This document shows, in pieces, positions 8,256-17,194 of a DNA stretch of 64,000 nt. Under the pieces are notes generated by a model that made no database searches, was not told the origin of the DNA, and was given only the letters and a program-made list of their open reading frames with translations. The stretch is from Sphaerisporangium siamense. Lineage in GTDB: Bacteria; Actinomycetota; Actinomycetes; Streptosporangiales; Streptosporangiaceae. The DNA lies in NCBI RefSeq assembly GCF_014205275.1, contig NZ_JACHND010000001.1, positions 5,704,001 to 5,768,000 on the forward strand, written 5' to 3'. The position numbers and the translations under genes were made by a program. Positions within the stretch are counted from its first letter, which is position 1. Every line of letters starts with the position of its first letter.

Positions 8256-8906
8256 ATGACCAGCACGACCGCCCGCCTTGACATGACGATGATGTACGCG
8301 GTGCACGACGCCCTCCGGCGCGACGCCGAGCGCGTCGCCCGGATCGCCGCACGCCGGGACGACGACCCCCGCCGCCTGCTGCGCGCCGCCGCCGGATGGC
8401 AGATGTTCACGAGCTACCTGCGCGTCCACCACACCACCGAGGACGACGTCCTGTGGCCGGACATGCGGCGGACCCTGGCGGACCGGCCGGACGACCTGGC
8501 CCTCCTGGACGCCATGGAGGCCGAGCACGGCGCCATCGACCCCCTGCTGAACGCCGTCGACGCCGCCCTCGCCGACCGCGAGGCCGGGCCCGGGCGGCTC
8601 GGCGGGCTCACCGACGCCCTGGTCACCACCCTGACCGGCCACCTGCGCCACGAGGAGGCCGAGGCGTTGCCGCTCATCGGCGCGACGCTGGCCGAGACGC
8701 GGTGGCGGCGCTTCGGCGAGGAGCACCGCGCGCGCGTCGGCACGGGCGTCCCCCGCTACCTGCCATGGGTGCTGGACGGCATCGACGCCGAGCGCGCCGC
8801 GCGGATACTCGGCGGCATGCCCGAGCGGCTGCGCGCGGCCTACCACGACGCGTGGCGTCCGGCCTACGCCGGTTCGGCCCTCTGGAGCCGCGGGGAGGAG
8901 GCGTGA
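8256..8906 (+). CDS. Hemerythrin HHE-domain protein
   Basis: A 216-residue four-helix hemerythrin-like protein. Candidate di-iron ligands are in the expected order: His17 (MYAVHDAL), His58/His59 and Glu62 (VHHTTEDD), His91 (EAEHGAID) and His129/His132/Glu133 (HLRHEE). Such proteins bind O2, NO or iron in the cytoplasm. It overlaps the downstream DHA2 exporter by four bases (GTGA), so a joint role in handling an oxidative or toxic compound is likely. Control by the divergent double-MarR protein is inferred from position. Confidence 0.9.
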   Translation: MTSTTARLDMTMMYAVHDALRRDAERVARIAARRDDDPRRLLRAAAGWQMFTSYLRVHHTTEDDVLWPDMRRTLADRPDDLALLDAMEAEHGAIDPLLNAVDAALADREAGPGRLGGLTDALVTTLTGHLRHEEAEALPLIGATLAETRWRRFGEEHRARVGTGVPRYLPWVLDGIDAERAARILGGMPERLRAAYHDAWRPAYAGSALWSRGEEA

Positions 8907-10417
8907 CCGGCCCGCGACGGCCCGGCGTCCAAGACGCACTCCGGGACGAGGCGACGCGGGCGGGCTGGGAGAAGGACGCGGTGCACGGCCCCGCACCAGG
9001 ACAGGCCACGTCCGGCGCCAAGGCGCCTCTGCGGGCGGGGCTCGCGCTGGTGGTGATCGCCGCGGCGCAGCTCATGCTGGTCCTGGACGGCACGATCATG
9101 AACGTCGCCCTGCCCAGCATCCAGAAGGCGCTGGCGCTGCCGCCGGCCGACCTGGACTGGCTCGTCACCGCCTACGCCCTGACCTTCGGCGGCCTGCTCC
9201 TCGCCGGCGGACGGGCCGGGGACCTGTTCGGCCGCAGGAGGGTCTTCCGCGCGGGCCTGGTGCTGTTCGCCGCGGCCTCCCTGCTCGGCGGGCTGGCCCC
9301 CGGCCAGGGGGCGCTGGTCGCCGCCCGCGCCCTGCAAGGAGTCGGGGCCGCCGTCGCCGCCCCGGCCGCGCTGTCCCTGCTGGCCACCACCTTCCCCGCC
9401 GGGCCGGCCCGCGCCAGGGCGCTCGGCGTGTACGGGGCGATGGGGGCGCTCGGCTCGGTCGCGGGGTTGCTGCTGGGCGGCGTGCTCACCGAGTACCTGA
9501 GCTGGCGGTGGGTGCTGTTCGTCAACGTCCCCATCGCCGTCCTGGTGCTGGCGGGCACCTCGGCGCTGGTGGACGGCGGCCGGGACCGGGGCCGCGCCGA
9601 CCTGCCGGGCGCGCTCACCGCCACCGCCGGGCTCGCCGCGCTCGTGTACGCCGTCAAACGGGGCGGCTCGCACGGCTGGGCGGACACGACCACGATCGCG
9701 GGCCTGGGCGCGGCGGCCGTCCTTGCGGCCGGTTTCGTGCTCCTCCAGCGGCGGTCCCGCCACCCCATGCTGCCCGGCCGCGTGCTGCGCGACCGGGACA
9801 GGGCCGCCGCCTACCTGGTGATCTTCCTGGTCGGCGCGGGCATGTTCGCCACGTTCTACTTCCTCACCCTGTACATGCAGGTCGTGCGGGAGTTCACGGC
9901 GATGGGCACCGGGCTCGCGTTCCTGCCCTTCGCAGCCGGCATCGGGCTGTCCGCCGGCGTGACCGGGCCCCGGCTCCTCGCCCGCGCCTCCGGCCGCGCC
10001 GTCACGCTCGCCGGACTGGCGCCGGCGGCCGGCGGCATGGCCTGGCTCGCCCTGCTCACCCCGGCGCAGGGCTACCTGGCCGTCCTGCTGCCCGCGCAGC
10101 TCGTCGCGGGGACGGGGCTCGGCCTCGTCTTCGTCGCCACGACCGTCGCCGGCGTGCGGGGCGTCGCGCCGGAGGACACCGGCGTGGCGGCCGGAGTGCT
10201 CAACACCGCCCAGCAGGTCGGCGGCGCGGTCGGCCTCGCCGGGCTCGCGGCCGTGGCGTCGGCGGCCACCGCCGGGGCGCCGCCCGGCACGGCGGCGGCC
10301 GACGCGCTCACCCGCGGCCACACCACCGGCTTCCTGGTCGCGGGGGCCCTGTACGTCGCGGCGCTGGCCGTCGCGGCGTGGCTTCCGCGCGCCGGACGGC
10401 CTCCGGTCACGTCCTGA
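8903..10417 (+). CDS. DHA2-family MFS drug exporter (14 TM)
   Basis: 504 residues from the GTG at 8903-8905 that overlaps the hemerythrin stop. The hallmark LDGTIMNVALPSIQKAL in the first membrane helix, the DRAGDLFGRRR-type loop (GGRAGDLFGRRRVF) and about 14 hydrophobic segments identify a proton-driven multidrug exporter of the DHA2 group in the plasma membrane. The about 40-residue N-terminal extension before the first helix is hydrophilic. Its 3' end overlaps the convergent amylase-family gene by 11 bases (10407-10417). Under MarR-type control it is probably induced by its substrate. Confidence 0.92.
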   Translation: MTGPRRPGVQDALRDEATRAGWEKDAVHGPAPGQATSGAKAPLRAGLALVVIAAAQLMLVLDGTIMNVALPSIQKALALPPADLDWLVTAYALTFGGLLLAGGRAGDLFGRRRVFRAGLVLFAAASLLGGLAPGQGALVAARALQGVGAAVAAPAALSLLATTFPAGPARARALGVYGAMGALGSVAGLLLGGVLTEYLSWRWVLFVNVPIAVLVLAGTSALVDGGRDRGRADLPGALTATAGLAALVYAVKRGGSHGWADTTTIAGLGAAAVLAAGFVLLQRRSRHPMLPGRVLRDRDRAAAYLVIFLVGAGMFATFYFLTLYMQVVREFTAMGTGLAFLPFAAGIGLSAGVTGPRLLARASGRAVTLAGLAPAAGGMAWLALLTPAQGYLAVLLPAQLVAGTGLGLVFVATTVAGVRGVAPEDTGVAAGVLNTAQQVGGAVGLAGLAAVASAATAGAPPGTAAADALTRGHTTGFLVAGALYVAALAVAAWLPRAGRPPVTS

Positions 10418-11963
10418 ACCAGGCGGTGGTGGACGGGGCCACCGTCCCCGGGGCCGCGTCGTCCGAGGCCAGGACCGGTTCGCCCCACGGCGTCTCGTAC
10501 GGCTCGGCGCCGAAGACCGTGACGCTGACCAGGTCGCCACGCCGGAACGCGACGACGTCGGGGCGGCCGGCGGGCACCCATTCCAGCGGTCCGCCGATGC
10601 CGCGCCGCACCTCCAGGGCCCGCCGGTGCAGCTCCCACGTCGAGCCGGGCGTCCCGATCTGCGGCTCGATGGCGAAGTCCGTGAACCAGTCCGGCTGCGG
10701 CAGCCATGTGTCGCCGGAGGCGGAGAAGCCGAACGAAGGGCCGATGGTGGTCCAGGGGAGGGGGACGCGGCAGCCGTCCCGCCCGTAGTCGGCGGTGCCC
10801 GAGCGCAGCCACGCCGGGTCCTGGCGTGCCTCGTCGGGCAGGTCCATCACCTCGGGGAGCCCGGCCTCCTCGCCCTGGTAGAGGTAGACCGAGCCGGGTA
10901 GGGCCAGCACCAGCATCATCGCGGCCCGCGCCCGGCGCACCCCGAGCGGGACGTCGACCTCGCCCCTAGGCCGCGTGGGCGGCCCGCCGGTGTAGGACAC
11001 CAGGCCGTACCGGCTGACCGCGCGGTGCACGTCGTGGTTGGCCAGCGTCCAGGTGATGGACGCGCCGGTGGCGGCGATCTGCTCCAGGCCGCCGCTGATC
11101 GAGGTGTGGAACCGCGCGGCGTCCCACGGGCACAGCAGCAGGTCGAAGTAGAACGCCTGGGGCAGCTCGTCGGGCCGCAGGTAGAGGGCCAGGTCGTCGA
11201 TCGTGGGCACCCAGATCTCGCCGACCAGCGTGAGGTCGCGGCCGTACCCGTCGGCGATCTTGCGCCAGCGGCGCAGCACGTCGTGCACCTCGGGCTGGTT
11301 CTGGGCGAGGATGTTGTACTCGGGGTAGTTCGGCCAGTCGGGCAGGTCGGCGTGCTTGAACAGCATGTGCGCCACGTCGATGCGCATCCCGTCCACCCCG
11401 CGGTCGAACCAGAACCGCAGCACCTCCTCGAAGTAGGCGGCGACCTCCGGGTTGCGCCAGTTGAAGTCGGGCTGCCCGCGGTCGAAGCTGTGCAGGTACC
11501 ACTCGTCGCCGGCCTTGCTCCAGGCGGGGCCGCCGAAGGCGGAGCGCCAGTTGTTCGGCGGCAGGTCCCCGACGCCGGGACGGAAGACGAACCGTTCGCG
11601 GGCCGCGGGGTCGCCCGCGAGCGCGGCCTGGAACCACGGATGCTCGGCCGAGCAGTGGTTCGGCACCAGGTCCATGAGCACCTTCAGGCCGCGGGCGTGC
11701 GCGTCGGCGAGCGTCCGGTCGAAGGCGGGCAGGCCGCCGTACCGGGCGTCGATGCCGGTGTAGTCGGACACGTCGTAGCCGTGGTCGGCGCCGGGGGAGG
11801 GGTAGATGGGGTTGAGCCACAAACCGTCCACGCCGAGGGACCTGAGGTAGTCCAGCCGCCGGCGGAGCCCTTCCAGGTCACCGACGCCGTCGCCGTCGGT
11901 GTCGGCGAAGGAGCGCAGGTACACCTGGTAGATGACGGCGTCCTGCCACCATGTTCCGTTCAC
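10407..11963 (-). CDS. GH13 alpha-glucosidase / oligo-1,6-glucosidase type
   Basis: About 518 residues, a cytoplasmic GH13 (beta/alpha)8 glycosidase with the opening WWQDAVIYQVYLRSFADTDGDG typical of alpha-glucosidases. The catalytic set is complete: nucleophile Asp196 (GMRIDVAH), acid/base Glu249 (LVGEIW) and Asp311 in LANHDVHR. QPDFNWRNPEV is another family segment. The GTG at 11961-11963 (VNGTWWQD) follows AGGAGG closely and matches where relatives begin; an upstream ATG at 11990 would add nine residues. No signal peptide. It would split short alpha-glucans or trehalose-like sugars. It shares its 3' end with the convergent MFS gene. Confidence 0.9.
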   Translation of the reverse strand: MNGTWWQDAVIYQVYLRSFADTDGDGVGDLEGLRRRLDYLRSLGVDGLWLNPIYPSPGADHGYDVSDYTGIDARYGGLPAFDRTLADAHARGLKVLMDLVPNHCSAEHPWFQAALAGDPAARERFVFRPGVGDLPPNNWRSAFGGPAWSKAGDEWYLHSFDRGQPDFNWRNPEVAAYFEEVLRFWFDRGVDGMRIDVAHMLFKHADLPDWPNYPEYNILAQNQPEVHDVLRRWRKIADGYGRDLTLVGEIWVPTIDDLALYLRPDELPQAFYFDLLLCPWDAARFHTSISGGLEQIAATGASITWTLANHDVHRAVSRYGLVSYTGGPPTRPRGEVDVPLGVRRARAAMMLVLALPGSVYLYQGEEAGLPEVMDLPDEARQDPAWLRSGTADYGRDGCRVPLPWTTIGPSFGFSASGDTWLPQPDWFTDFAIEPQIGTPGSTWELHRRALEVRRGIGGPLEWVPAGRPDVVAFRRGDLVSVTVFGAEPYETPWGEPVLASDDAAPGTVAPSTTAWFRT

Positions 11964-12136
11964 TCGGCCTCCTGGGAAGATGGGCGACACATGGTAGGTC
12001 CCTTGCCCGCCCGCCGGCGTCCTTCACCTGGTGACGCCCGTCCCGGCGGCCGGCGGCGCCGGGCGGAATAACCCGGGCCACGGCACGCTTATCTCTACTA
12101 TCCCTGCGGGAAAACCCTGGATTCTGGAGGAACCAC

Positions 12137-13057
12137 ATGCCGAAGGCGTACGTCTTCACGCGGTACGGCGGACCTGAGACCGAGAGCCTCACCGAGCTCA
12201 CGCGGCCGGTCCCCGGGCCGGGCGAGCTGCTCGTCGCCGTGCGCGCCGCCGGCGTCAACCCCGTCGACTGGAAGAGGCGCGCGGGCTACCTGGCGGCGTT
12301 CGCCCCGGTCGAGTTCCCCGCGGTGATCGGCTCCGAGGCCGCCGGCGTCGTGGCGGAGGCCGGCGAGGGCGTCGAGGGGTTCGCCCCCGGCGACGCGGTC
12401 TTCGGCAACCCCCTGACCGGAGGCTACGCCGAGTACACCCTGCTGCCGGCGGAGACCACCGCCCGCAAGCCCGAGGCCGTCTCCTTCGCCGACGCCGCGA
12501 CGCTGCCCGTGGCCGCGGCCACCGCCTACGACGGCCTCCACCAGCTCGGGCTGCCGCCCGGCGCCACGCTGCTGATCACCGGGGTCGGCGGCGGCGTGGG
12601 AGTGGCGGCCGCGCAGATCGCCCGGCACGCCGGGCTCACCGTCGTCGGCACCGCGAGCGTCGCCAAGAAGGAGTTCGTCGAGTCCCTCGGCGTCACCTAC
12701 GTCGAGCCGGGGCCGGGCCTCGCGGAGCGGGTGCGGGCCGCCGCGCCCGGCGGCGTCCAGGCGGTGTACGACCTGGTCGGCGGCGCCGCGCTGGAGGAGG
12801 CCGCCGAGGCGCTCGACGACCGCTCCAAGCTGATCACGGCCGCGGACCGGGAGACCGTGGCCAGGCTCGGCGGCTCCCCGGTGGAGCGGGCCCGCACCCG
12901 CGAGGTGCTGGAGGAGGTGGCGGCGCTGGTGGAGCGGGGCGTCCTGCGGCCGTTCGTCACCGCCACCTATCCTCTCGGGGAGGCGTCGCGGGCGCTGCGG
13001 GTGGTGGAGGAGGGGCATGCCCAGGGCAAGATCGTCATCGAGGTCCCCGGTGAGTGA
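12137..13057 (+). CDS. NADP-dependent quinone oxidoreductase-like MDR protein
   Basis: 306 residues of the zinc-free medium-chain dehydrogenase family. The N-terminal GroES-like part starts MPKAYVFTRYGGPETESL and contains AAGVNPVDWKRRAGY; the nucleotide-binding motif is TGVGGGVGVAAAQIARHAG around 150-168. No zinc-binding cysteines are present, as expected for quinone reductases. GGAGG lies 9 bases before the ATG. The next gene starts within its last codons (8-base overlap), so it is co-translated with an acetyltransferase. Confidence 0.9.
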   Translation: MPKAYVFTRYGGPETESLTELTRPVPGPGELLVAVRAAGVNPVDWKRRAGYLAAFAPVEFPAVIGSEAAGVVAEAGEGVEGFAPGDAVFGNPLTGGYAEYTLLPAETTARKPEAVSFADAATLPVAAATAYDGLHQLGLPPGATLLITGVGGGVGVAAAQIARHAGLTVVGTASVAKKEFVESLGVTYVEPGPGLAERVRAAAPGGVQAVYDLVGGAALEEAAEALDDRSKLITAADRETVARLGGSPVERARTREVLEEVAALVERGVLRPFVTATYPLGEASRALRVVEEGHAQGKIVIEVPGE

Positions 13058-13745
13058 ACCGCACCCCCTGGACAACCCCGCCTGGTCGTCGCTGACCGGC
13101 GCGCACGCGCGCCTCGCCGAGCGGCGCGGCAACGCGCTGCGCTACCCGCCGGACGTCTCCGCGTTCGTCGCGCTGCCGCCGGAGCCGGAGGCCGCCGACT
13201 GGGCCGACATGGCGGCGCTGGCCGGCCCCGGCGGGGTCGTCCCGCTCGCGGGCGTGCCGCTCGCGCCGGACGGCTGGGAGGTCGTCACGGAGGTCCCGGG
13301 CGTCCAGCTGACAGGCGAGGACGTGACGGGCGAGCCCGAGCCCGAGGCCGTACGGCTCGGGGCGGCGGACGTGCCCGAGATGCTCGACCTCGTCGCGCGG
13401 TGCAAGCCGGGCCCGTTCCTGCCCCGCACGGTCGAGATGGGGACCTACCTCGGCGTCCGGCACCGCGGCGCGCTGGTGGCGATGGCCGGCGAACGGCTGC
13501 GCCCCCGGGGCTGGACCGAGATCAGCGCCGTGTGCACCGACCCCGGGCACCGGGGCGAGGGGCTGGCGTCCCGGCTGGTGCTGGCCGTGGCCGCCGGGAT
13601 CCGCGCCCGCGGCGAGACGCCGTGCCTGCACGCCGCCGCGGCCAACACCGCGGCGATCCGCCTGTACGAGAACCTGGGGTTCCGGCTGCGCCGCCCCGTC
13701 CCCTTCATCACCGTCCGCGTCCCCGCCGACGTCCCGGTCGCGTGA
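13050..13745 (+). CDS. GNAT acetyltransferase, FR47-like
   Basis: 231 residues from the GTG at 13050 that overlaps the oxidoreductase stop. The acetyl-CoA binding region is clear in the C-terminal half: SAVCTDPGHRGEGLASRL followed by CLHAAAANTAAIRLYENLGFRL, the arrangement of FR47-like GNATs. The N-terminal half (about 100 residues) is variable and may bind substrate. The acceptor is unknown. A hairpin terminator follows directly. Confidence 0.85.
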   Translation: MSEPHPLDNPAWSSLTGAHARLAERRGNALRYPPDVSAFVALPPEPEAADWADMAALAGPGGVVPLAGVPLAPDGWEVVTEVPGVQLTGEDVTGEPEPEAVRLGAADVPEMLDLVARCKPGPFLPRTVEMGTYLGVRHRGALVAMAGERLRPRGWTEISAVCTDPGHRGEGLASRLVLAVAAGIRARGETPCLHAAAANTAAIRLYENLGFRLRRPVPFITVRVPADVPVA

Positions 13746-13753
13746 CCGTCCCC

Positions 13754-13783
13754 GCCGCCTCCGTCGATCGTGACGGAGGCGGC
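13754..13783 (+). terminator. GC-rich hairpin after the GNAT gene
   Basis: GCCGCCTCCGTC (13754-13765) and GACGGAGGCGGC (13772-13783) form a perfect 12-bp stem with a six-base loop, 8 bases after the stop codon. There is no T-run, as is common in actinomycetes. Confidence 0.7.
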
Positions 13784-13913
13784 GGCGCCGAACTCGCGCA
13801 CGCCCGCGCCGTCCCTCTCGAAGGTCGGGAACCCCACGCCCGCACGAGCACGAAGCGGACGATCCACGGCTTGCCCCAGGACGCGGCGAAGCGCGCGGCG
13901 CCCGCAGGGCGGG

Positions 13914-14459
13914 TCAGCCTGTGGTCAGAGGCTTTCGGTAGACGTGGATGTCGCACGGGGTGGCCAGCAGCGGGGCCAGGTGCGGGTGGCCGTCGGCGAC
14001 GTCCCGCGTCCCCGAGAGACGGTAGCCGCGGCGGGTGTACCACTCCTCCAGGAAGACCTTCCCCGGATGCCGCCGGCCGCGCGGCACCAGCAGCTCCAGC
14101 CGCATGACACCGAGGCCGCGATCGCGGCTCAGGTCCTCGGCGAAGCGGACCAGCTCGCGTCCCACGCCGGACCCGCGGTGGCCCGGCGCCGACACCAGCA
14201 TGCCGAACTCGCCCTCCCCGCCCGCCGGCCGCCGCACCCGCACCCCGCCCGCGATCTCGCCGGACACCCGGGCCACGGCGATCTCACCGGCGGCGATCAG
14301 ACCCGCCATCTCACCCGTCGTCGTGCGGGCGGCGCCCTCGGCCCACAACCCCTCCTCCGCCACGGCGTACACCTGGTTGACCAGCTCGGTGAGCCCGGCC
14401 ACGAGCGCGGCGTCGCCGCTCGCGGCGGAAGGAAGCAACTGGATCTCGGCGGCCGGCAT
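13914..14459 (-). CDS. GNAT acetyltransferase
   Basis: A 181-residue GNAT. Recognisable parts are the beta4 strand GEFGMLVSAPGHRGSGVGRELVRFAE with the acetyl-CoA pyrophosphate loop HRGSGVG, and the C-terminal WYTRRGYRLSGTRDV. The ATG at 14459 gives a natural N-terminus (MPAAEIQLLPSAASGD). It is the first of three co-oriented minus-strand genes (with 14554-15066 and the Nramp gene upstream), separated by about 95 bases from its neighbour. Substrate unknown. Confidence 0.85.
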   Translation of the reverse strand: MPAAEIQLLPSAASGDAALVAGLTELVNQVYAVAEEGLWAEGAARTTTGEMAGLIAAGEIAVARVSGEIAGGVRVRRPAGGEGEFGMLVSAPGHRGSGVGRELVRFAEDLSRDRGLGVMRLELLVPRGRRHPGKVFLEEWYTRRGYRLSGTRDVADGHPHLAPLLATPCDIHVYRKPLTTG

Positions 14460-14553
14460 CGCGCCCTCCTCGCTTCGGGACCTGCCCGGCCAACCTACCC
14501 CGCGCGGACCCGCGCCGGCCGTGCGCGACCACGCGCCGCGGACGGCGCCGGGG

Positions 14554-15066
14554 CTACCGTTCCGCCGTCTCCGCGGTCTCCGGCACGGCCAGCGCGAGCA
14601 CGAAGCGGTCCTCCAGGATGGCGGGGTCGGACGGCAGCGGCTGCCGCTCGCCGGTCGGGGAGAAGCCGTGCCGGGCGTACAGGGAGCGGGCCCGGTCGTT
14701 GGGGACGGTGACCCACAGCTCGACCTCGCGCGCGCCGCGCTCCCGCGCCCACCCCAGCACCGTCGCGATCAGGCGGTCGGCGGCGCCCGAGCCGCGGGCC
14801 GCCGGGTCCACCCACATGCCGACCAGGTGCACGGCGCCGGGATGCTCGCTCACGAACCCCGTGGCCGTCCCGACCGACCGGCCGTCGTGCTCGGCGAGGA
14901 ACACCGCCGAGTCCTTCCCCGCCACCCGCTCGGCCCACACCTCGGGGCCGAAGGCGCGCTCGCGTTCGAGCGTCGAGGCGAAGGCCGACGGGGCGTCGGT
15001 GAGCGCCCTCAGCCTGATCTCGCGCAACCGCTCCTCGTCGCCCTTCCCCAGCCGCCTGATCTCCAT
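14554..15066 (-). CDS. GNAT acetyltransferase
   Basis: 170 residues starting MEIRRLGKGDEERLREIRLRAL at 15066. The acetyl-CoA loop is MWVDPAARGSGAADRLI, followed by the typical ELWVTVPNDRARSLYARHGFSPTGE. It lies 35 bases downstream of the Nramp gene and is probably in the same transcript. The substrate is not evident. Confidence 0.87.
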   Translation of the reverse strand: MEIRRLGKGDEERLREIRLRALTDAPSAFASTLERERAFGPEVWAERVAGKDSAVFLAEHDGRSVGTATGFVSEHPGAVHLVGMWVDPAARGSGAADRLIATVLGWARERGAREVELWVTVPNDRARSLYARHGFSPTGERQPLPSDPAILEDRFVLALAVPETAETAER

Positions 15067-15101
15067 GGACCCGGACCCTACCGGCCCGGGGGCGCGCCCT
15101 C

Positions 15102-16397
15102 TCACAGGGAGGGGCCGGCCAGGACGACCAGGAAGACGTTCAGCGTGATGATCACCGCGGAGGCGCAGGCGGCGGCCAGCGTCGTGGCCCGCCGGTTGAT
15201 CCACGGGCCCATCACGTCCGCGCGGCGGGTCAGCAGCACCAGCGGCACCAGCGCGAACGGGATGCCGAACGACAGCACCACCTGGCTCAGCACGAGCGCG
15301 TGCGTCGGATCTACGCCGAACGCCAGCACGGCCAGCGCCGGCACCACCGCGACCAGCCGCCGCGCCCACAGCGGGATCCTGCGCCGCAGGAAGCCCTGCA
15401 TCACGATCTGCCCCGCGTACACCCCGACGCTGGAGGAGGCCAGGCCCGAGGCCAGCAGCGCGACTCCGAACAGCAGCGCGGTGAGCGCCCCGGAGCTCTC
15501 GGCGAACTGGTCGAAGGCGCCGTGCAGGGTCGGCTCCGTGCCCGTGCCGCGCAGCAGGGTGGCCGCCGACACCAGCATCGCCATGTTGACCAGCCCGGCC
15601 ACGCCCATGGCGAGCACGACGTCGAACCGCTGCGCGCGCAGCAGGATGCTCCGCTGCGGCTCGCCCATGCCCGCGAACCGTTCCTGGGTGAGCGCCGAGT
15701 GCAGGTAGACGGCGTGCGGCATGACCGTCGCGCCCACGATCCCCGCCGCCAGCAGCACGCTCGCCGCCCCGTCGAACCGGGGCGCCAGCCCGCCCGCCAG
15801 CTCGCCGTACGGCACCGGCGCGCTCAGCGTCTGGTACAGGAACGCCCCCACGACGACGGCCAGCAACGCGGTGATGGCCGCCTCGAACCTGCGGTGCCGC
15901 GCCGACCGCACGGCCAGCACCACGAACGACGCGACCGCGATGAGGACGCCGCCCTGCAGCATGGGCAGCCCGAACAGCAGGTTCAGCGCCACCGCGCCGC
16001 CGATGAACTCGGCCAGATCCGTCATGATCACCACGACCTCGGCCTGGAGCCACAGGCCCCAGACGACCGGGCGGGGATACCGTTCCCGGCACAGCTCGGG
16101 CAGGCTGCGCCCGGTGGCGATGCCGAGCTTGGCCGACAGGTACTGGAGCAGCATCGCGACGACGTTGGCGGTCAGCACCACCCACAGCAGCAGGAACCCG
16201 AACCGCGCGCCGCTCTCGACGTTGGTCGCGAAGTTCCCGGGGTCCACGTACGCGACGGCGGCCACGAACGCGGGGCCCATCAGCCCCACCACGCGCTGCC
16301 GCATCCGCCCGGGGGCGGGCATCGGGACCGCCGGGGACCCCGCGGCGTCGGGCTCCGACGCGCTCTCCGGTTTCGGGGCATGCGGAACGGGGTTCAC
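15102..16397 (-). CDS. Nramp-family Mn2+/divalent-metal transporter
   Basis: 431 residues from the GTG at 16395-16397. The metal-site motif DPGN (VAYVDPGNFATNVESGA) in TM1 and MPHAVYLHSAL in TM6 are intact, with about 11 hydrophobic segments. The protein imports Mn2+ (or Fe2+) with protons. An Arg/Pro-rich extension encoded further upstream has no membrane or signal character, so the GTG start is preferred. A second Nramp gene is at 21398-22684; the two are clearly diverged paralogues with the same core motifs. A possible metalloregulator site is discussed at 16561. Confidence 0.9.
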   Translation of the reverse strand: MNPVPHAPKPESASEPDAAGSPAVPMPAPGRMRQRVVGLMGPAFVAAVAYVDPGNFATNVESGARFGFLLLWVVLTANVVAMLLQYLSAKLGIATGRSLPELCRERYPRPVVWGLWLQAEVVVIMTDLAEFIGGAVALNLLFGLPMLQGGVLIAVASFVVLAVRSARHRRFEAAITALLAVVVGAFLYQTLSAPVPYGELAGGLAPRFDGAASVLLAAGIVGATVMPHAVYLHSALTQERFAGMGEPQRSILLRAQRFDVVLAMGVAGLVNMAMLVSAATLLRGTGTEPTLHGAFDQFAESSGALTALLFGVALLASGLASSSVGVYAGQIVMQGFLRRRIPLWARRLVAVVPALAVLAFGVDPTHALVLSQVVLSFGIPFALVPLVLLTRRADVMGPWINRRATTLAAACASAVIITLNVFLVVLAGPSL

Positions 16398-16560
16398 GGC
16401 ACCTGCCTTCGGGGGGTCGTGGGCGGAAGAGAGGACACGGCCTGGACGCCGGCGGCGGTGCGGAGGGCGGGTCCGCGGATGGGGGAGGTGCGGAGCGGCC
16501 ATCGCGTGACTTACACGCTTTGTTGTACTGCGTCGATCCATTACCGTAACTAGGCGACTA

Positions 16561-16575
16561 CGCTATGTTTCGCTA
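16561..16575. promoter_or_regulatory. CGCTA direct repeat upstream of Nramp
   Basis: CGCTA occurs twice exactly 10 bp apart (16561-16565 and 16571-16575) in an unusually AT-rich stretch (about 16505-16580) between the Nramp gene and a divergent GNAT gene. Spacing on one face of the helix suggests a protein-binding site, possibly for a metalloregulator. This is a weak inference. Confidence 0.3.
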
Positions 16576-16641
16576 ACCGCCGCCCGCGCCCGCGATCGTG
16601 GTCGTTTGACGGCGTCCGAGGCGTTTGCGATCATCGGCCGG

Positions 16642-17169
16642 GTGGCGGACACCGTGACGTTGCGCGCGTTCACCGAGGACGACCTCGGGTTCCTCGATCG
16701 CCTCGGCCGCGATCCCGACGCCGCCGGCACGTTCCTGTGGACCGGGTTCACCGATCCCCGGGCCCGCCGCCGGCGCTTTGAAGAGGACGGCTACGTCAGC
16801 CCCCACTCCACCGCGCTGGCCGTGCGACTGGCGGACGGGACCGTGGCGGGCCTGGTGAGCTGGCAGGCGAGCGGCGTGGCCGCCCACAACCTCGGGGCCA
16901 GGTACGAGATCGGCGCCGCGCTGCTGCCCGAGCACCGGGGAAGGGGCATCGGCACGCTGGCCCAGCGCGCGCTCGTGGACCACCTGTTCAGGTACACGCG
17001 CGTGCACCGGCTGGAGGCGTTCACCGAGGCCGGCAACCTCGCCGAGCGCAGGACGCTGGAGCGCGTCGGCTTCACTCTCGAAGGCGTGCTGCGCCAGACG
17101 CACTTCCGGGACGGCGCCTGGCGCGACGCGGCGGTCTACGCGCTGATCCGCGACGACGGCCCCGCGTAA
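16642..17169 (+). CDS. GNAT acetyltransferase, RimJ/RimL-like
   Basis: 175 residues from GTG 16642 (VADTVTLRAFTEDDLGFLDRL), the usual RimJ-like N-terminus; a TTG at 16606 in frame would add 12 residues and cannot be excluded. The acetyl-CoA loop AALLPEHRGRGIGTLAQRAL and the closing NLAERRTLERVGFTLEGVLRQ are characteristic of N-acetyltransferases acting on ribosomal proteins, antibiotics or small amines. It is divergent from the Nramp gene. Confidence 0.85.
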   Translation: MADTVTLRAFTEDDLGFLDRLGRDPDAAGTFLWTGFTDPRARRRRFEEDGYVSPHSTALAVRLADGTVAGLVSWQASGVAAHNLGARYEIGAALLPEHRGRGIGTLAQRALVDHLFRYTRVHRLEAFTEAGNLAERRTLERVGFTLEGVLRQTHFRDGAWRDAAVYALIRDDGPA

Positions 17170-17194
17170 GGGCCGCGGGCCCGCGCTGCGGCGA

